Assembly (NCBI RefSeq): GCF_013425765.1
Contig: NZ_JACCJZ010000020.1
Span: forward strand, 806,001 to 870,000
Direction: 5' to 3'
DNA: 64,000 nucleotides
Source of the DNA: Luteimonas deserti
GTDB taxonomy: Bacteria; Pseudomonadota; Gammaproteobacteria; Xanthomonadales; Xanthomonadaceae
Of this stretch, positions 48,564 through 57,798 are shown piece after piece. A program made the position numbers and the translations under genes. The notes below the pieces were generated by a model. It was not told where the DNA came from and did no database searches. It worked only from the letters and a program-made list of their open reading frames with translations. Numbering within the stretch: the first letter of the stretch is position 1; each line of letters opens with the position of its first letter.

Positions 48564-49175
48564 ATGAGCAATCCGATCGACGACCGGGTCCTGGCGCTGG
48601 CCGCGCTGGCCCAGGCCCTTCAGCAGGTTCGCACCACCGCCGAGTCCGGCCAGTCGCGCAGCGACGCCGCCGGAACGGTCATCGCCAGTGTGTTCCGCAT
48701 CGACGCCGATTCCGTGGCCGACGTCTATGGCGGCGTGCCACGCCTGCATCCGGGGCTGCGCCTGCTGCGCGACATCCTGACCCGGCAGCAGTCCGACGAC
48801 GGCGTCGCCAAACTGGCGATGTCCGTGCTGCGCCTCGAACGCCGCTTTTCCGACGAGCCGGACGTCATCGATGCGGTGGCCGACGGTGTGCGGCGCATCG
48901 CGCCCCGAGCCGAGGCCGAAGGCGCCACCCACCCGGACGTCCTCAACGCCCTGGGCGGCCTGTACGCCGAGACGATCAGCCAGCTGCGTCCGCGGGTGAT
49001 GGTCCAGGGGGCCCCGCACTACCTCGGCCAGGCCAGCGTGGTCGCCGAGATCCGCGCCCTGCTCCTGGCCGCGGTCCGCGCGGCGGTCCTGTGGCGGCAG
49101 CTCGGTGGCAGCCAGTGGGAGCTGCTGCTCGGTCGCAGCCGGATGCTCGAGGCGATCGGGCGCATGGTGCCCTGA
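48564..49175 (+). CDS. hflD: High frequency lysogenization protein HflD
   Basis: A 203-residue helical protein. RVLALAALAQALQQVRTTAE at the N-terminus and LRLLRDILTRQQSDDGVAKL with MSVLRLERRF match the HflD/YcfC family. The C-terminal NALGGLYAETISQLRPRVMV, then QGAPHYL, and EIRALLLAAVRAAVLWRQLG are the conserved end. In E. coli it modulates phage lambda CII stability; its housekeeping role is unclear. It follows mnmA as in E. coli. The ATG is fixed by the -10 box 6 bases upstream. Confidence 0.93.
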   Translation: MSNPIDDRVLALAALAQALQQVRTTAESGQSRSDAAGTVIASVFRIDADSVADVYGGVPRLHPGLRLLRDILTRQQSDDGVAKLAMSVLRLERRFSDEPDVIDAVADGVRRIAPRAEAEGATHPDVLNALGGLYAETISQLRPRVMVQGAPHYLGQASVVAEIRALLLAAVRAAVLWRQLGGSQWELLLGRSRMLEAIGRMVP

Positions 49176-49198
49176 GCGCTGCCGGCGACCCGAGGGGC

Positions 49199-49225
49199 TA
49201 AAGGCCCGCCCAGGGGTGCCGATAC
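49199..49225 (+). promoter_or_regulatory. Sigma-28 (FliA) promoter of the methyl-accepting protein gene
   Basis: TAAAGGCC-N11-GCCGATAC against the consensus TAAAGTTT-N11-GCCGATAA, with exact spacing and 7 of 8 matches in the -10. Start of transcription is expected near 49232, which rules out the GTG at 49233 and favours the ATG at 49257. Confidence 0.85.
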
Positions 49226-49256
49226 CGGGGACGTGAGAAATCCCCTGAGAGCGCCC

Positions 49257-50450
49257 ATGTACGCACGCATCCTGATCCGCCTCGCCGCGCCACTCGCGCT
49301 GACCCTGCTGTTGCCGCTGGCGTTCGTCTTCGATTGGGCCGCGCCGGTGCGCTGGGCGATCCTGATCACCATGACCGCCAGCTGGCTCGGCATCGCCTTC
49401 TGGCTGGTCCGTCGCGAGGTCCGCCCGACGGCCGAGCACAGCCGGGCGATGAAGGAGCAGGACGAACTGCTGGGCGAGCTGCGCCAGTTCGTCGGCGCCG
49501 AGATCGAGGGCTCGCGAGTCGAGGTGGAACGTGCCCGTGAGCTGATCCGCCAGGCGGTCAGCGGCCTCGGCAGCAGTTTCGATGCGATGAACCGCAAGTC
49601 GCGCCAGCAGGCCCAGGCGATGAGCCGCCTGCTCGACCGTGCGGGTGACCAGGACGGCATGGGCGGCGCGGATGTTGCCCGTTTCGCCCAGCACGCCAGC
49701 CAGCGGATGGAACAGCTGGTCGAGGCGCTGGAGCAGGTCAGCGGCCAGAGCGGCGTGACCGTGACCCACATCGACGAGATGGCCGGCCACCTCGACGGCA
49801 TCTTCGCCTTGCTCGAAGACGTGAAGTCGATCGCCGACCAGACCAACCTGCTCGCCCTCAACGCGGCGATCGAGGCGGCCCGCGCGGGCGAGGCCGGCCG
49901 CGGCTTCGCCGTGGTCGCCGACGAGGTGCGCAATCTCTCCGAACGCTCCACCGCGTTCAACGAGCAGATCCGCAAGCTGGCGCATTCGTCGAAGGAATCG
50001 ATCGCCAAGGTCCGCGACACCGTCTCGGGCATGGCGTCGCGCGATCTCGACCGCTCGCGGGAAGCGCGCGCCGAAGCGGCCGGCATGCTCGAGCAGGTCG
50101 CGACCATCAACCGTTCGCTGGGCGACGGCATGCGCGAGATCTCCGAATGCGGGCGTTCGATCGACGCCAGCGTGACCGAGGCGGTGCGCGCGCTGCAGTT
50201 CGAGGACATCGCCACCCAGGCCCTGGGCGGTGTGCACACGCATCTGGAGCGCCTCAATGCGATCAACCGCGAGGCGATCGAGCTGCAGGACCTGCTGCGT
50301 CGCAACGGCGGGGTCTTCGACGAGGAGCTCACCAAGGCGCTGCAGCGGATCGGCCAGAGGCTGCGCGAGCTGCGCACGACCTGGGAACGCCCGCCGCACA
50401 AGCCCGTGACGCAGGATTCCATGGGCGCCGGCACCGTCGAACTCTTCTGA
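49257..50450 (+). CDS. Methyl-accepting chemotaxis-type transducer
   Basis: A 397-residue protein. Two N-terminal hydrophobic helices (about residues 5-25 and 32-52) are separated by only a few residues, so there is almost no periplasmic sensor domain. The signalling hairpin is [20 protein letters not shown] followed by [18 protein letters not shown], the site of CheA/CheW contact. It may sense the membrane or cytoplasm. Atypical parts are the short linker without an obvious HAMP and a C-terminal region rich in [20 protein letters not shown]. That segment resembles transducers of biofilm or flagellar control. The start is set by the sigma-28 promoter. No CheR-binding pentapeptide is seen. Confidence 0.85.
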   Translation: MYARILIRLAAPLALTLLLPLAFVFDWAAPVRWAILITMTASWLGIAFWLVRREVRPTAEHSRAMKEQDELLGELRQFVGAEIEGSRVEVERARELIRQAVSGLGSSFDAMNRKSRQQAQAMSRLLDRAGDQDGMGGADVARFAQHASQRMEQLVEALEQVSGQSGVTVTHIDEMAGHLDGIFALLEDVKSIADQTNLLALNAAIEAARAGEAGRGFAVVADEVRNLSERSTAFNEQIRKLAHSSKESIAKVRDTVSGMASRDLDRSREARAEAAGMLEQVATINRSLGDGMREISECGRSIDASVTEAVRALQFEDIATQALGGVHTHLERLNAINREAIELQDLLRRNGGVFDEELTKALQRIGQRLRELRTTWERPPHKPVTQDSMGAGTVELF

Positions 50451-50460
50451 TCGAAGACGC

Positions 50461-50706
50461 GTGGATCACCCCGCCTCCCCGGACATCGACCCGCACGCCC
50501 CGGCTTCCGCCGGGGCATGCGCGTTGGTGCCGCCCGATGCCGGCAACGTGCGCCGGATCGGTGGCGACCTGCTCGACCAGCTGGAACTCGCCGGTCGCAG
50601 GGAGCTGCAGGCCCTGCTGGACGCAGTCGCGCCGGACGGCGCCCACGCGGCACCGCTGGACCCGGTCGAATCGGTGATCGCCTGGGACCTGGCGGCCGGC
50701 TTCTGA
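50461..50706 (+). CDS. Small protein of unknown function coupled to the transducer gene
   Basis: An 81-residue protein starting at GTG 50461, ten bases after the transducer stop. The N-terminal third is Pro/Ala-rich and probably disordered. The rest is helical and acidic (GNVRRIGGDLLDQLELAGRR), ending ESVIAWDLAAGF. The family is not recognised. The tight spacing suggests co-transcription and a possible accessory role in the same signalling unit, which is inference. Confidence 0.5.
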   Translation: MDHPASPDIDPHAPASAGACALVPPDAGNVRRIGGDLLDQLELAGRRELQALLDAVAPDGAHAAPLDPVESVIAWDLAAGF

Positions 50707-51801
50707 GCGATCGCGCCGCGGTTCGCTTGATCGGGACACGCGTCAGAAACCCAACATCGGGGCGGCATCGAGCCGGTTTTCCCGCGCGCCTTATGTGCGG
50801 TGCAGAACGCGGCCTTGCAGACGGGCTGCAGTACGGAACGCGTGCAGGCAGGTTTCCGATACGCAGGGGCGGATGCGCTGGCGCCCGCCGGCGCGTGCGG
50901 TCTGCTCGCGGCGGCCGCAGAGATGCAGTTTGAGCGAACGGCACGCCCGGTCTTGATCCGACACGCCGCATGCGCGTGGAAGCGGCGGCAGTCTTGTGTC
51001 CGCGGATGACGGAGGCGGGTTCGACACCAGGAAGGGCGTGCGCAGCAAGGGCCGCGGCGGATGTCGAGGTTCGGGTGCGCCTTTCGCGAGGCCACGGCTC
51101 CCTGCTGCAGCGGGGGGTGCTTCCATTACTTGAGCCAGGGCACCGTGCGGGGATACCGCGTCCACCTCGGAACGTGGCCTTGCGCGATCCCCTGCCCCGC
51201 CCAAGCTCGTACGCTTGAACCTGACGGTCGCAAGGCGCTACGCGCCCGCTGTGCCGGAATCGTGTCCAGCACCCCCGCGCGCGGCAGTCATTTCAAAGCC
51301 CGGCCGATGCCGGGTTGATGCAGGCCCGTCTGAACCGTCCGGCCACGCGAACTCGGGCAGGAGAATCCACGCGTGAGCGCGCCGGCCAGCGTCGCGACCG
51401 GACCGCACGAGGACGCGGCGCGCTGGATCCAGACCGGATTCCATGCAGCCGTGGCTCGCCGACGTCGCTGAACGCGGTCTCGCCGCCGACCGGCCGATGT
51501 GCACGCCGGGGCGCGGCGCGACACATCAGGCCCGCGCCATCATGAGCTCGATACCATCTGCGGAAGGCGCAGGCCGCGCACGGTCGATGGAGACGGCGCG
51601 GGAAAGCAATCATTCGGCGTCGCGGCGTCGCGGCGTCCGGACGCCCGTCGTCAAAGGCAGGCTGCGCGGCCCCGCTCCGTACGTCAGTCGGTTGCGCTCG
51701 CGACCCGTCCACGCGTCGGACCACGCGGTCGGAAATAGGGCAGGTTCGACGATGCTCGCTGCGGGCCGCCGGTGCATCCGGTGGCGCACGCGGGTCGCCG
51801 A
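50707..51801. other. Gene-free stretch of 1.1 kb
   Basis: No coding frame here has a believable start, ribosome site, motif or family resemblance; open frames overlap on both strands and are Arg/Ala-rich. No repeat, RNA gene or mobile-element end was recognised. It may contain decayed sequence. Confidence 0.5.
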
Positions 51802-54564
51802 TCAGATCACCGCGAAACGCGGCTCCACGGTGTCCGGGATCAGGGCGCGTGTCTGCAGCCAGCGGACCATCTCGCGCGGCGGCAGCGGCCGAGAGTAGAG
51901 ATACCCCTGCACCTCGTCGCAGCCGTAGTCGCGCAGCAGGCGCTCGTCCTCGCCGGACTCGACGCCTTCCGCGAGCACCTGCATGCGCAGTGCCTTGCCC
52001 AGATGGATGATCGCGCGCGTGACCGCAACCGCGCGCCCGGTGCTGTCGGACCCGGCGAGCCCGGCGATGAAGCTGCGATCGATCTTGAGCCGGCCCACCG
52101 GAAACCGGCTGAGATAGCTGAGGCTCGAGAAGCCGGTACCGAAATCATCCACCGCCAGGGCCACGCCCGCGCTCTGCAGGGCGCCGAAGCACTCCCACAA
52201 CGCGTCGGTATCGAGCAGCAGGGCGGATTCGGTGATTTCCAGTTCCAACCCGGCGGCCGGCCAGCCGGCGTCCGAGCAGGCCGCGAGCACGCGCTGGGTG
52301 AAGCCGGGGTCCCGGAGCTGCACCGCCGAGACGTTCACCGACATGCGCCCGAAGCGCAGTCCAGCCGCGTACCAGGCAGCAGCCTGACGGCAGGCTTCGC
52401 GCAGCACCCACTCGCCGATCGCGACGATGTCGCCGGTCGCCTCGGCGATCTCGATGAATTCGTCGGGCGCGCACGGCCCCAGCTCCGGGTGATGCCAGCG
52501 CAGCAGCGCCTCGATACCGCAGACCCCATGCCCGTCGAGTGCGATCAGGGGCTGGTAGGCCAGCGAGAATTCCTCGTGTTCCAGTGCGCCGCGCAGCGCA
52601 TGCTCGATCTCCAGACGCCTGCGCGCGCGCAGCCATGCATCGGGGCTGTAGAACTCGATGTGGTTGCGCCCATGCTGGCGGGCGCCGTGCAGGGCCACGC
52701 CGGCGGCGCGCAGCAGTTCGTCGAAGCCGACGCCCGGCGGGCGCACCGCGATGCCGGCGCTCACGCCGAAGCGCAGCACCTCGCCCGCGGCCGGAACCGG
52801 ATCGGACAGCCCGCTGACGATGCGCTGCGCGGTGCCGGCGACATCCTGGCGGCCCGCCCCCTGCTGCAGCAGTACGACGAACTCGTCGGCACCGATGCGT
52901 CCGAACAGATCGCCCGCGTCGACCAGCATGTGCAGGCGCGCCGCCACGGCCTTGAGCACCAGGTCGCCCGCCGCGTGGCCGTGGGCCTCGTTGATGCCGC
53001 CGAAGCCCGAGATGTCGAGCAGCAGCAGCGCCTGGTACAGCGAGCCTCCCTCGGCGAGCGCGGCATCGACGTCCTGGCGCAGCCGGGTGCGGTTGGGCAG
53101 GCCGGTCAGCGCGTCGTAATGAGCGAGGCGTTCGATGCGCTCGCTCGCGGCGCGTTCTCCCGAGATGTCGCGGAACAGCACCAGGTAACGCGGCGGCATG
53201 CCCGGGTCGCGGGCGAAATCGACCACGGCCTGGGTCCAGATCTGCTGCCCGTCCGGCCGGTAGAAACACAGTTCGATCGATTCGGCCGGCGCGCCCGCCG
53301 CTACCCGGCTCATCGCCGACTGCAGGGCTTCGCGCGACTCGATGGTGTAGTGCCGCAGCAGGTCCTCGAGTGGCAGGGACTGCCCCTCCCGCCCGTGCAG
53401 ACCGGCGCATTCGCCGGTCCAGTGCAGGGTGCGGGTGTCGGCATCGATTTCGCAGCCGCCGATGCGTCCGAGTTCGGCGACGCGTCTGAGCAAGGCGCCA
53501 CGGCGTCGCGACTCGGCGTCGGCCTGGCGCTGGCGGGTGACGTCCTGGATCTGCGCGAGCACGGCTTGCGGCCTGCCATCGGCCGCGCATTGCGCCGACG
53601 CCCAGATCTGCAGCACGTGATCGTCCGTGGCGCCCCGCAGGGTGAGTTCGAAATGCGCGGCTTCAGTGCGTTCGCGCAGCTCGCGCCAGGCGCGTCGCAC
53701 CGTCGGAAAATCCGCGCGACGGCAGCGACCGAGCCAGGCCCGCACGGAGGCCGCATCGGCGATGCCGAGCAACGCGCGAAGATCCGGCGCACAGTTCACC
53801 TGGTCACGCGCGATGGCCCACTGCCAGCTGCCCATGCCGGCCAGCCGCTGGGTGTCCTCCACCAGGCCGCGCTGCTCGCGCAGGGTCTGCTCGAGGCGTT
53901 TCTGCTGGTCGATGCAGGTCAGGGTGCCGGCCACCCGGGAGGCCCGGCCCTGGGCATCGCGGGCCGTGACCCGGCCGCTGTCGCGCACCCAGCGCCAGTC
54001 CCCGTCGCCCCGCTCGCAGCGGTACTCGGCGAGATACTGGCTGCTCTCGCCCTCCAGATACGCGTGCAGGGCCTCGCGCATCGGCGCGCGGTCGTCGGGA
54101 TGGATCCGCTGCTCGACGGTGGCGAACGGAACGGGTGCGTCGCGCCCGGTCATGCCGACCCACTCGATCCAGGCACCCGAGCCGCGCATCTGGTCGTGGC
54201 GCAGGTCCCAGACCCACAGGGCATGGCCGCCGGACTCCGCCGCTTCCAGCCAGTCGTCGAGGTCTTCGGACAGGCGGATGCTCAGCGAGAACGCCATCGG
54301 CGTGCCGGAATCGATACGCACGGTCTTGAGCACACCGCGCAGCGGCATGCCCGTATCGGGCAGCTCGCACGGAAGCTCGTCGATCCCGTCGAGCAGGCGC
54401 GAATACAGCCCGGCGAGCGACGTCGCATGCCGCTCCACCAACTGGTCCAGGCCACGCCTGCGCGCGGCCGGATTGGCCGCGATGCAGCGTCCCCCTCGAT
54501 CGAGCAGCAGCACGCCATCCGAGACGGGATGGTCGAGAAGGCTGGAGATGAGGCCCGATTCCAT
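51802..54564 (-). CDS. PAS-GGDEF-EAL cyclic-di-GMP phosphodiesterase
   Basis: A 920-residue signalling protein without an obvious transmembrane segment. PAS-type sensor modules occupy roughly residues 1-480 (WVRDSGRVTARDAQGRASRV, then AGTLTCIDQQK marks a PAC segment). The GGDEF domain reads YDALTGLPNRTRL, but its active site is GADEF near residue 560, so cyclase activity is doubtful. The EAL domain keeps IEALLRW (about 683), VNVSAVQL, LEITES, DDFGTGFSSLSYL, LKIDRSFI, AEGVE and QGYLYSRPL, so it should hydrolyse c-di-GMP. The start at 54564 is favoured because MESGLISSLLDHPVSDGVLL opens the first sensor domain. It is divergent from a histidine kinase gene. Confidence 0.88.
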   Translation of the reverse strand: MESGLISSLLDHPVSDGVLLLDRGGRCIAANPAARRRGLDQLVERHATSLAGLYSRLLDGIDELPCELPDTGMPLRGVLKTVRIDSGTPMAFSLSIRLSEDLDDWLEAAESGGHALWVWDLRHDQMRGSGAWIEWVGMTGRDAPVPFATVEQRIHPDDRAPMREALHAYLEGESSQYLAEYRCERGDGDWRWVRDSGRVTARDAQGRASRVAGTLTCIDQQKRLEQTLREQRGLVEDTQRLAGMGSWQWAIARDQVNCAPDLRALLGIADAASVRAWLGRCRRADFPTVRRAWRELRERTEAAHFELTLRGATDDHVLQIWASAQCAADGRPQAVLAQIQDVTRQRQADAESRRRGALLRRVAELGRIGGCEIDADTRTLHWTGECAGLHGREGQSLPLEDLLRHYTIESREALQSAMSRVAAGAPAESIELCFYRPDGQQIWTQAVVDFARDPGMPPRYLVLFRDISGERAASERIERLAHYDALTGLPNRTRLRQDVDAALAEGGSLYQALLLLDISGFGGINEAHGHAAGDLVLKAVAARLHMLVDAGDLFGRIGADEFVVLLQQGAGRQDVAGTAQRIVSGLSDPVPAAGEVLRFGVSAGIAVRPPGVGFDELLRAAGVALHGARQHGRNHIEFYSPDAWLRARRRLEIEHALRGALEHEEFSLAYQPLIALDGHGVCGIEALLRWHHPELGPCAPDEFIEIAEATGDIVAIGEWVLREACRQAAAWYAAGLRFGRMSVNVSAVQLRDPGFTQRVLAACSDAGWPAAGLELEITESALLLDTDALWECFGALQSAGVALAVDDFGTGFSSLSYLSRFPVGRLKIDRSFIAGLAGSDSTGRAVAVTRAIIHLGKALRMQVLAEGVESGEDERLLRDYGCDEVQGYLYSRPLPPREMVRWLQTRALIPDTVEPRFAVI

Positions 54565-54713
54565 TGCGCTGCTGTTGCTCCGTGGTGTGCGTGCCCAGCT
54601 CCGGCGAGGCGGACGGGGTCCCGAGTGATAGCGGCGCATCCGGCCCGAAGTTGAGTCGGGCCGCAGTCGTAGGGGTAGACTGCGGCCACGTGCATGGAAG
54701 GAGATCCGCCGGG

Positions 54714-56063
54714 ATGGCGTCCGGACCCACCACTGCAACCGGTGCCGCGCATCGGGATCGCCCCCGCCCGGGGCGGCTGCGCGCGGGATTGCGGTGGCAG
54801 GTGCCCCTGCTCCATTTCACGCTGGGCATCGTCTGGCTGGTCGGCGCAGCCCTCGCGGCCCGGACCGCGGGCACGACGACCCCCGGCTGGGAGGCACTGG
54901 TCCTCCTGGTCCTGCTGACCACCGCGATCGCGACAGGCTGGACCTGGGCGCGCACGCGCCGCGCGCCGACGCCGGAACGTGCACAAGGGCTTGCCGCCGA
55001 ACATGTTCCGGCACTCCGCGGCGAGGATCTGCGCGAACTGATGCGTCGCCTGCCCGACGGGGTGCTGTTGCTGGTGGACGGCCGGATCGCGCAATCGAAC
55101 CCCGCGGCCGATGCGATGTTCGGTCAGCCTGCCGACGCCCTTGCCGGGGAGGACGCCGTCCATCTGGTGGACGCGGCGTGCGCGGACGCCTTCGAACGCT
55201 GGCTCCGGGCGCCCGCCGTCGAGTCGGACGCATTGCCGTCGACGCTGTGCATGCGCCGCCGCGACGGCGCATCGTTCACCGCCGCGCTGGCCAGCGCGGA
55301 AATCTCCCACGGGGCACGGCCGGCGGTCCTGCTGATCGTCCGCGACCTGAGCGATGCCGAACGCATGCGCGACGAGCTGGCCGCCGGCAATCGCGAACTG
55401 CAGGCGCTGGCCGCGCGGGTCTTCACCCTGCAGGAGGACGAGCGCCGGGCGATCTCGCGTGAACTTCACGACGACATCGGCCAGTCGGTGACCGCGATGA
55501 AGATGGCCGCGAGCGCCGCGCTCGACGAGGACGACGCCCAGCAGCGCCGCGACGACCTCGAGGACATCCTGGTGCTGGCGGACGCGACGCTGGAGCGTCT
55601 GCGCGACATCTCGATCCTGCTGCGTCCGCCCCAGCTGGATGCGCTCGGTCTCGAGGCGGCATTGCGCTGGCATGCCGAGCGGCTGCTGCGCGGCGCCGGG
55701 CTGGTCCCTGCCCTGCAGATCGATGCACTGCCGCGGCGGCCGGACGCGGCGGTCGAGCAGGCCTGCTTCCGGATCGCGCAGGAAGCGCTCACCAACATCA
55801 TGCGGCACGCCCGCGCGCGCCACGTGGCGCTGCGCCTGCGCGACCTCGGTGACAGTCTCGGTCTGTGCGTCGAGGACGACGGTGCCGGCTTCGCGCCGGG
55901 GGCCGCGCGCGGTCTGGGCCTGGTGATCATGCGTGAACGCGCCCACGTCATCGGCGGACACCTGGATATCGTCTCCACTCCCGGCACGGGCACGCGCATC
56001 GAGGCCTGGCTGCCCTACGTCGAGGCGCCGGCGTCACCGCCGGAGAGCGGTCCCGGTCGCTAG
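54714..56063 (+). CDS. Membrane histidine kinase of the NarX/DegS type (HisKA_3)
   Basis: A 449-residue sensor kinase. Two transmembrane helices (about residues 30-50 and 58-78) flank a tiny loop. A PAS-like domain is at about 105-215. HisKA_3 follows with EDERRAISRELHDDIGQSVT and phospho-accepting His252. A HATPase_c domain carries QEALTNIMRHARA and VEDDGAGFAP with GLGLVIMRERA. Such kinases usually pair with a NarL-type regulator, but the next gene is a GGDEF-EAL-receiver protein. That layout resembles the RavS-RavR cluster of Xanthomonas campestris. The ATG at 54714 is chosen for family fit, with AAGGAG upstream, though spacing is long. RavS identity is inference. Confidence 0.82.
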   Translation: MASGPTTATGAAHRDRPRPGRLRAGLRWQVPLLHFTLGIVWLVGAALAARTAGTTTPGWEALVLLVLLTTAIATGWTWARTRRAPTPERAQGLAAEHVPALRGEDLRELMRRLPDGVLLLVDGRIAQSNPAADAMFGQPADALAGEDAVHLVDAACADAFERWLRAPAVESDALPSTLCMRRRDGASFTAALASAEISHGARPAVLLIVRDLSDAERMRDELAAGNRELQALAARVFTLQEDERRAISRELHDDIGQSVTAMKMAASAALDEDDAQQRRDDLEDILVLADATLERLRDISILLRPPQLDALGLEAALRWHAERLLRGAGLVPALQIDALPRRPDAAVEQACFRIAQEALTNIMRHARARHVALRLRDLGDSLGLCVEDDGAGFAPGAARGLGLVIMRERAHVIGGHLDIVSTPGTGTRIEAWLPYVEAPASPPESGPGR

Positions 56064-56066
56064 AAT
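56061..56066 (+). promoter_or_regulatory. -10 box of the GGDEF-EAL-receiver gene (leaderless arrangement)
   Basis: TAGAAT followed by 6 bases (CGGTCG) and the ATG at 56073. It overlaps the stop codon of the upstream kinase gene, so the regulator may have its own leaderless transcript as well as read-through. Confidence 0.55.
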
Positions 56067-56072
56067 CGGTCG

Positions 56073-57797
56073 ATGCACATGCCCGATGCCGTTCCCCCCG
56101 CTCCGATACCGCGCCTCGGTGCCGCCCATCCCGAACTCGCCGCGCTGATCCGCGACGCGGCCGGCTACGGCACGCCGCTGATGCTGCTGCACGTGGACAT
56201 CGATCACTTCGCATCGGTCAACCAGAACATGGGCGTCGATGTGGGCGATGCGGCCCTCGAGGCCGTGGGGCACCGGCTGCAGGACCGGCTCGCGGGCCGG
56301 GGCAAGGTCTGGCGCCACGGCAGCGACGAGTTCATCGTCGCCGTCGCGCAATCCGGGGCGGATGCACAGGTCGCGCAGGCGCTGGCCGGCGAGCTGATCG
56401 CGGAGATCGAGCGTCCGCTCGAGGTGCTGCCCTATACGCTGTTCCTGGAGGCGAAGATCGGGGTCAGCCTGTGCCCGCATCACGGCGACGAGCCCTCGCT
56501 GCTGCTGCAGCTGGCCGAGACCGCCGTGCGGCGGGCCTCGCATGCTGCGGACGATCCGGTGCAGCTGCATACCACCGAAATCCATGACCGGGCGCAGAGC
56601 GAGAGCACGATCGCGCGCCAGATCGTCGACGCGCTGCCCAATGGCGAGTTCCGCCTGCGCTACCAGCCCAAGATCAGCGCACGCGACGGCCGGGTGATCG
56701 GCATGGAAGCCCTGGTGCGCTGGCAGTCGCCGGTGCTGGGCCTGCTGCTGCCCGAGCGCTTCCTGCCGACCGCCGAGCGCATCGGCGTGATCCTGCAGAT
56801 CGGCGACTGGATGCTCGACCGGGTCGTCGCCCAGGTGCGTGCCTGGCGCGACCAGGGCTTCGACGATTTCTTCGTCGCCACCAACGTCACCACCCAGCAG
56901 CTGCTGCAGCCCGACTTCGTCGATCGTCTGCTCGGGCGGATGCAGCAGGCGGGCCTGCCGATGGCATCGATCGTGCTCGAGCTCAACGAGCGCGTGCTCA
57001 CCCACAACAGCACCGATGTGGTCTATCGCACCGTGTCTGCGCTGCGCCATGAAGGGATCGGCGTCACCCTGGACAACTTCGGCACCGGCGATGCGAGCCT
57101 CGGCGCGCTGGTGCGCTACCCGGCGGACATCCTGAAGATCGACCGCAGCTTCATCAGCGCCGCCCCGGCCGGCAGCCGGGAGACCGCGATCGTGCGCGCC
57201 CTGATCGCGATGGGTCACCAGCTCGGCATGAAGGTGATCGCCAACGGCGTCGAGACAGAGGCCCAGCTGGGCTTCCTGCGCCGGGCCGACTGCGACTATT
57301 TCCAGGGCTACCTGTTCGGCGAGCCGATGAGTGCCGAGGCTGCCGGCCAGGCCCTGCGGCGGCGTTACCTGCGTCCCGAGCTGTTCACCGCGACCCAGTC
57401 CGACCGCACGCTGCTGCTGGTGGACGACGAACAGAACGTGTTGCGGTCACTGGTGCGGCTGTTCCGCCGCGACGGTTACCGCATCCTGGCCGCCGGCAAC
57501 GTGCGCGACGCCTTCGGCCTGCTGGCGACCAACGAGGTCCAGGTGATCCTCTCCGACCAGCGCATGTCCGAGATGGACGGCACCGAGTTTCTCGGACGGG
57601 TGAAGATGCTCTATCCCGACACCATCCGCCTCGTGCTCTCGGGCTATACCGACCTCGCCACCGTGACCGATGCGATCAACCGCGGCGCGATCTACCGGTT
57701 CCTGACCAAGCCCTGGGACGACAACAAGCTGCGCGAGCACATCCGCCAGGCGTTCCGCACCTACGAGGCGCAGCGCGGGCGGGAATCCACCGACTGA
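56073..57797 (+). CDS. GGDEF-EAL-receiver response regulator (RavR-like)
   Basis: A 574-residue protein with a reversed layout: GGDEF-like first, EAL second, receiver last. The GGDEF site reads GSDEF (RHGSDEFIVAVA), so it is probably not a cyclase. The EAL part keeps MEALVRW, NVTTQQL, LELNE and LKIDRSFI, but DDFGTG is DNFGTG and AEGVE is ANGVE, so phosphodiesterase activity may be reduced. The receiver domain (LLLVDDEQNVLRSLVRLFRR) has the phospho-Asp at 495 in ILSDQRMSEMDG and FLTKPWDD, closest to RpfG/HD-GYP-type receivers. The layout is that of RavR. It lies between two kinase genes and ends one base from the opposing kinase stop. Confidence 0.85.
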   Translation: MHMPDAVPPAPIPRLGAAHPELAALIRDAAGYGTPLMLLHVDIDHFASVNQNMGVDVGDAALEAVGHRLQDRLAGRGKVWRHGSDEFIVAVAQSGADAQVAQALAGELIAEIERPLEVLPYTLFLEAKIGVSLCPHHGDEPSLLLQLAETAVRRASHAADDPVQLHTTEIHDRAQSESTIARQIVDALPNGEFRLRYQPKISARDGRVIGMEALVRWQSPVLGLLLPERFLPTAERIGVILQIGDWMLDRVVAQVRAWRDQGFDDFFVATNVTTQQLLQPDFVDRLLGRMQQAGLPMASIVLELNERVLTHNSTDVVYRTVSALRHEGIGVTLDNFGTGDASLGALVRYPADILKIDRSFISAAPAGSRETAIVRALIAMGHQLGMKVIANGVETEAQLGFLRRADCDYFQGYLFGEPMSAEAAGQALRRRYLRPELFTATQSDRTLLLVDDEQNVLRSLVRLFRRDGYRILAAGNVRDAFGLLATNEVQVILSDQRMSEMDGTEFLGRVKMLYPDTIRLVLSGYTDLATVTDAINRGAIYRFLTKPWDDNKLREHIRQAFRTYEAQRGRESTD

Positions 57798-57798
57798 T

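Noticed and set aside
51238..51504. Minus-strand 88-codon frame in the 1.1-kb gap
   Set aside because: Composition is Arg/Ala/Gly-biased, overlaps open frames on the other strand, and has no motif or upstream ribosome site.
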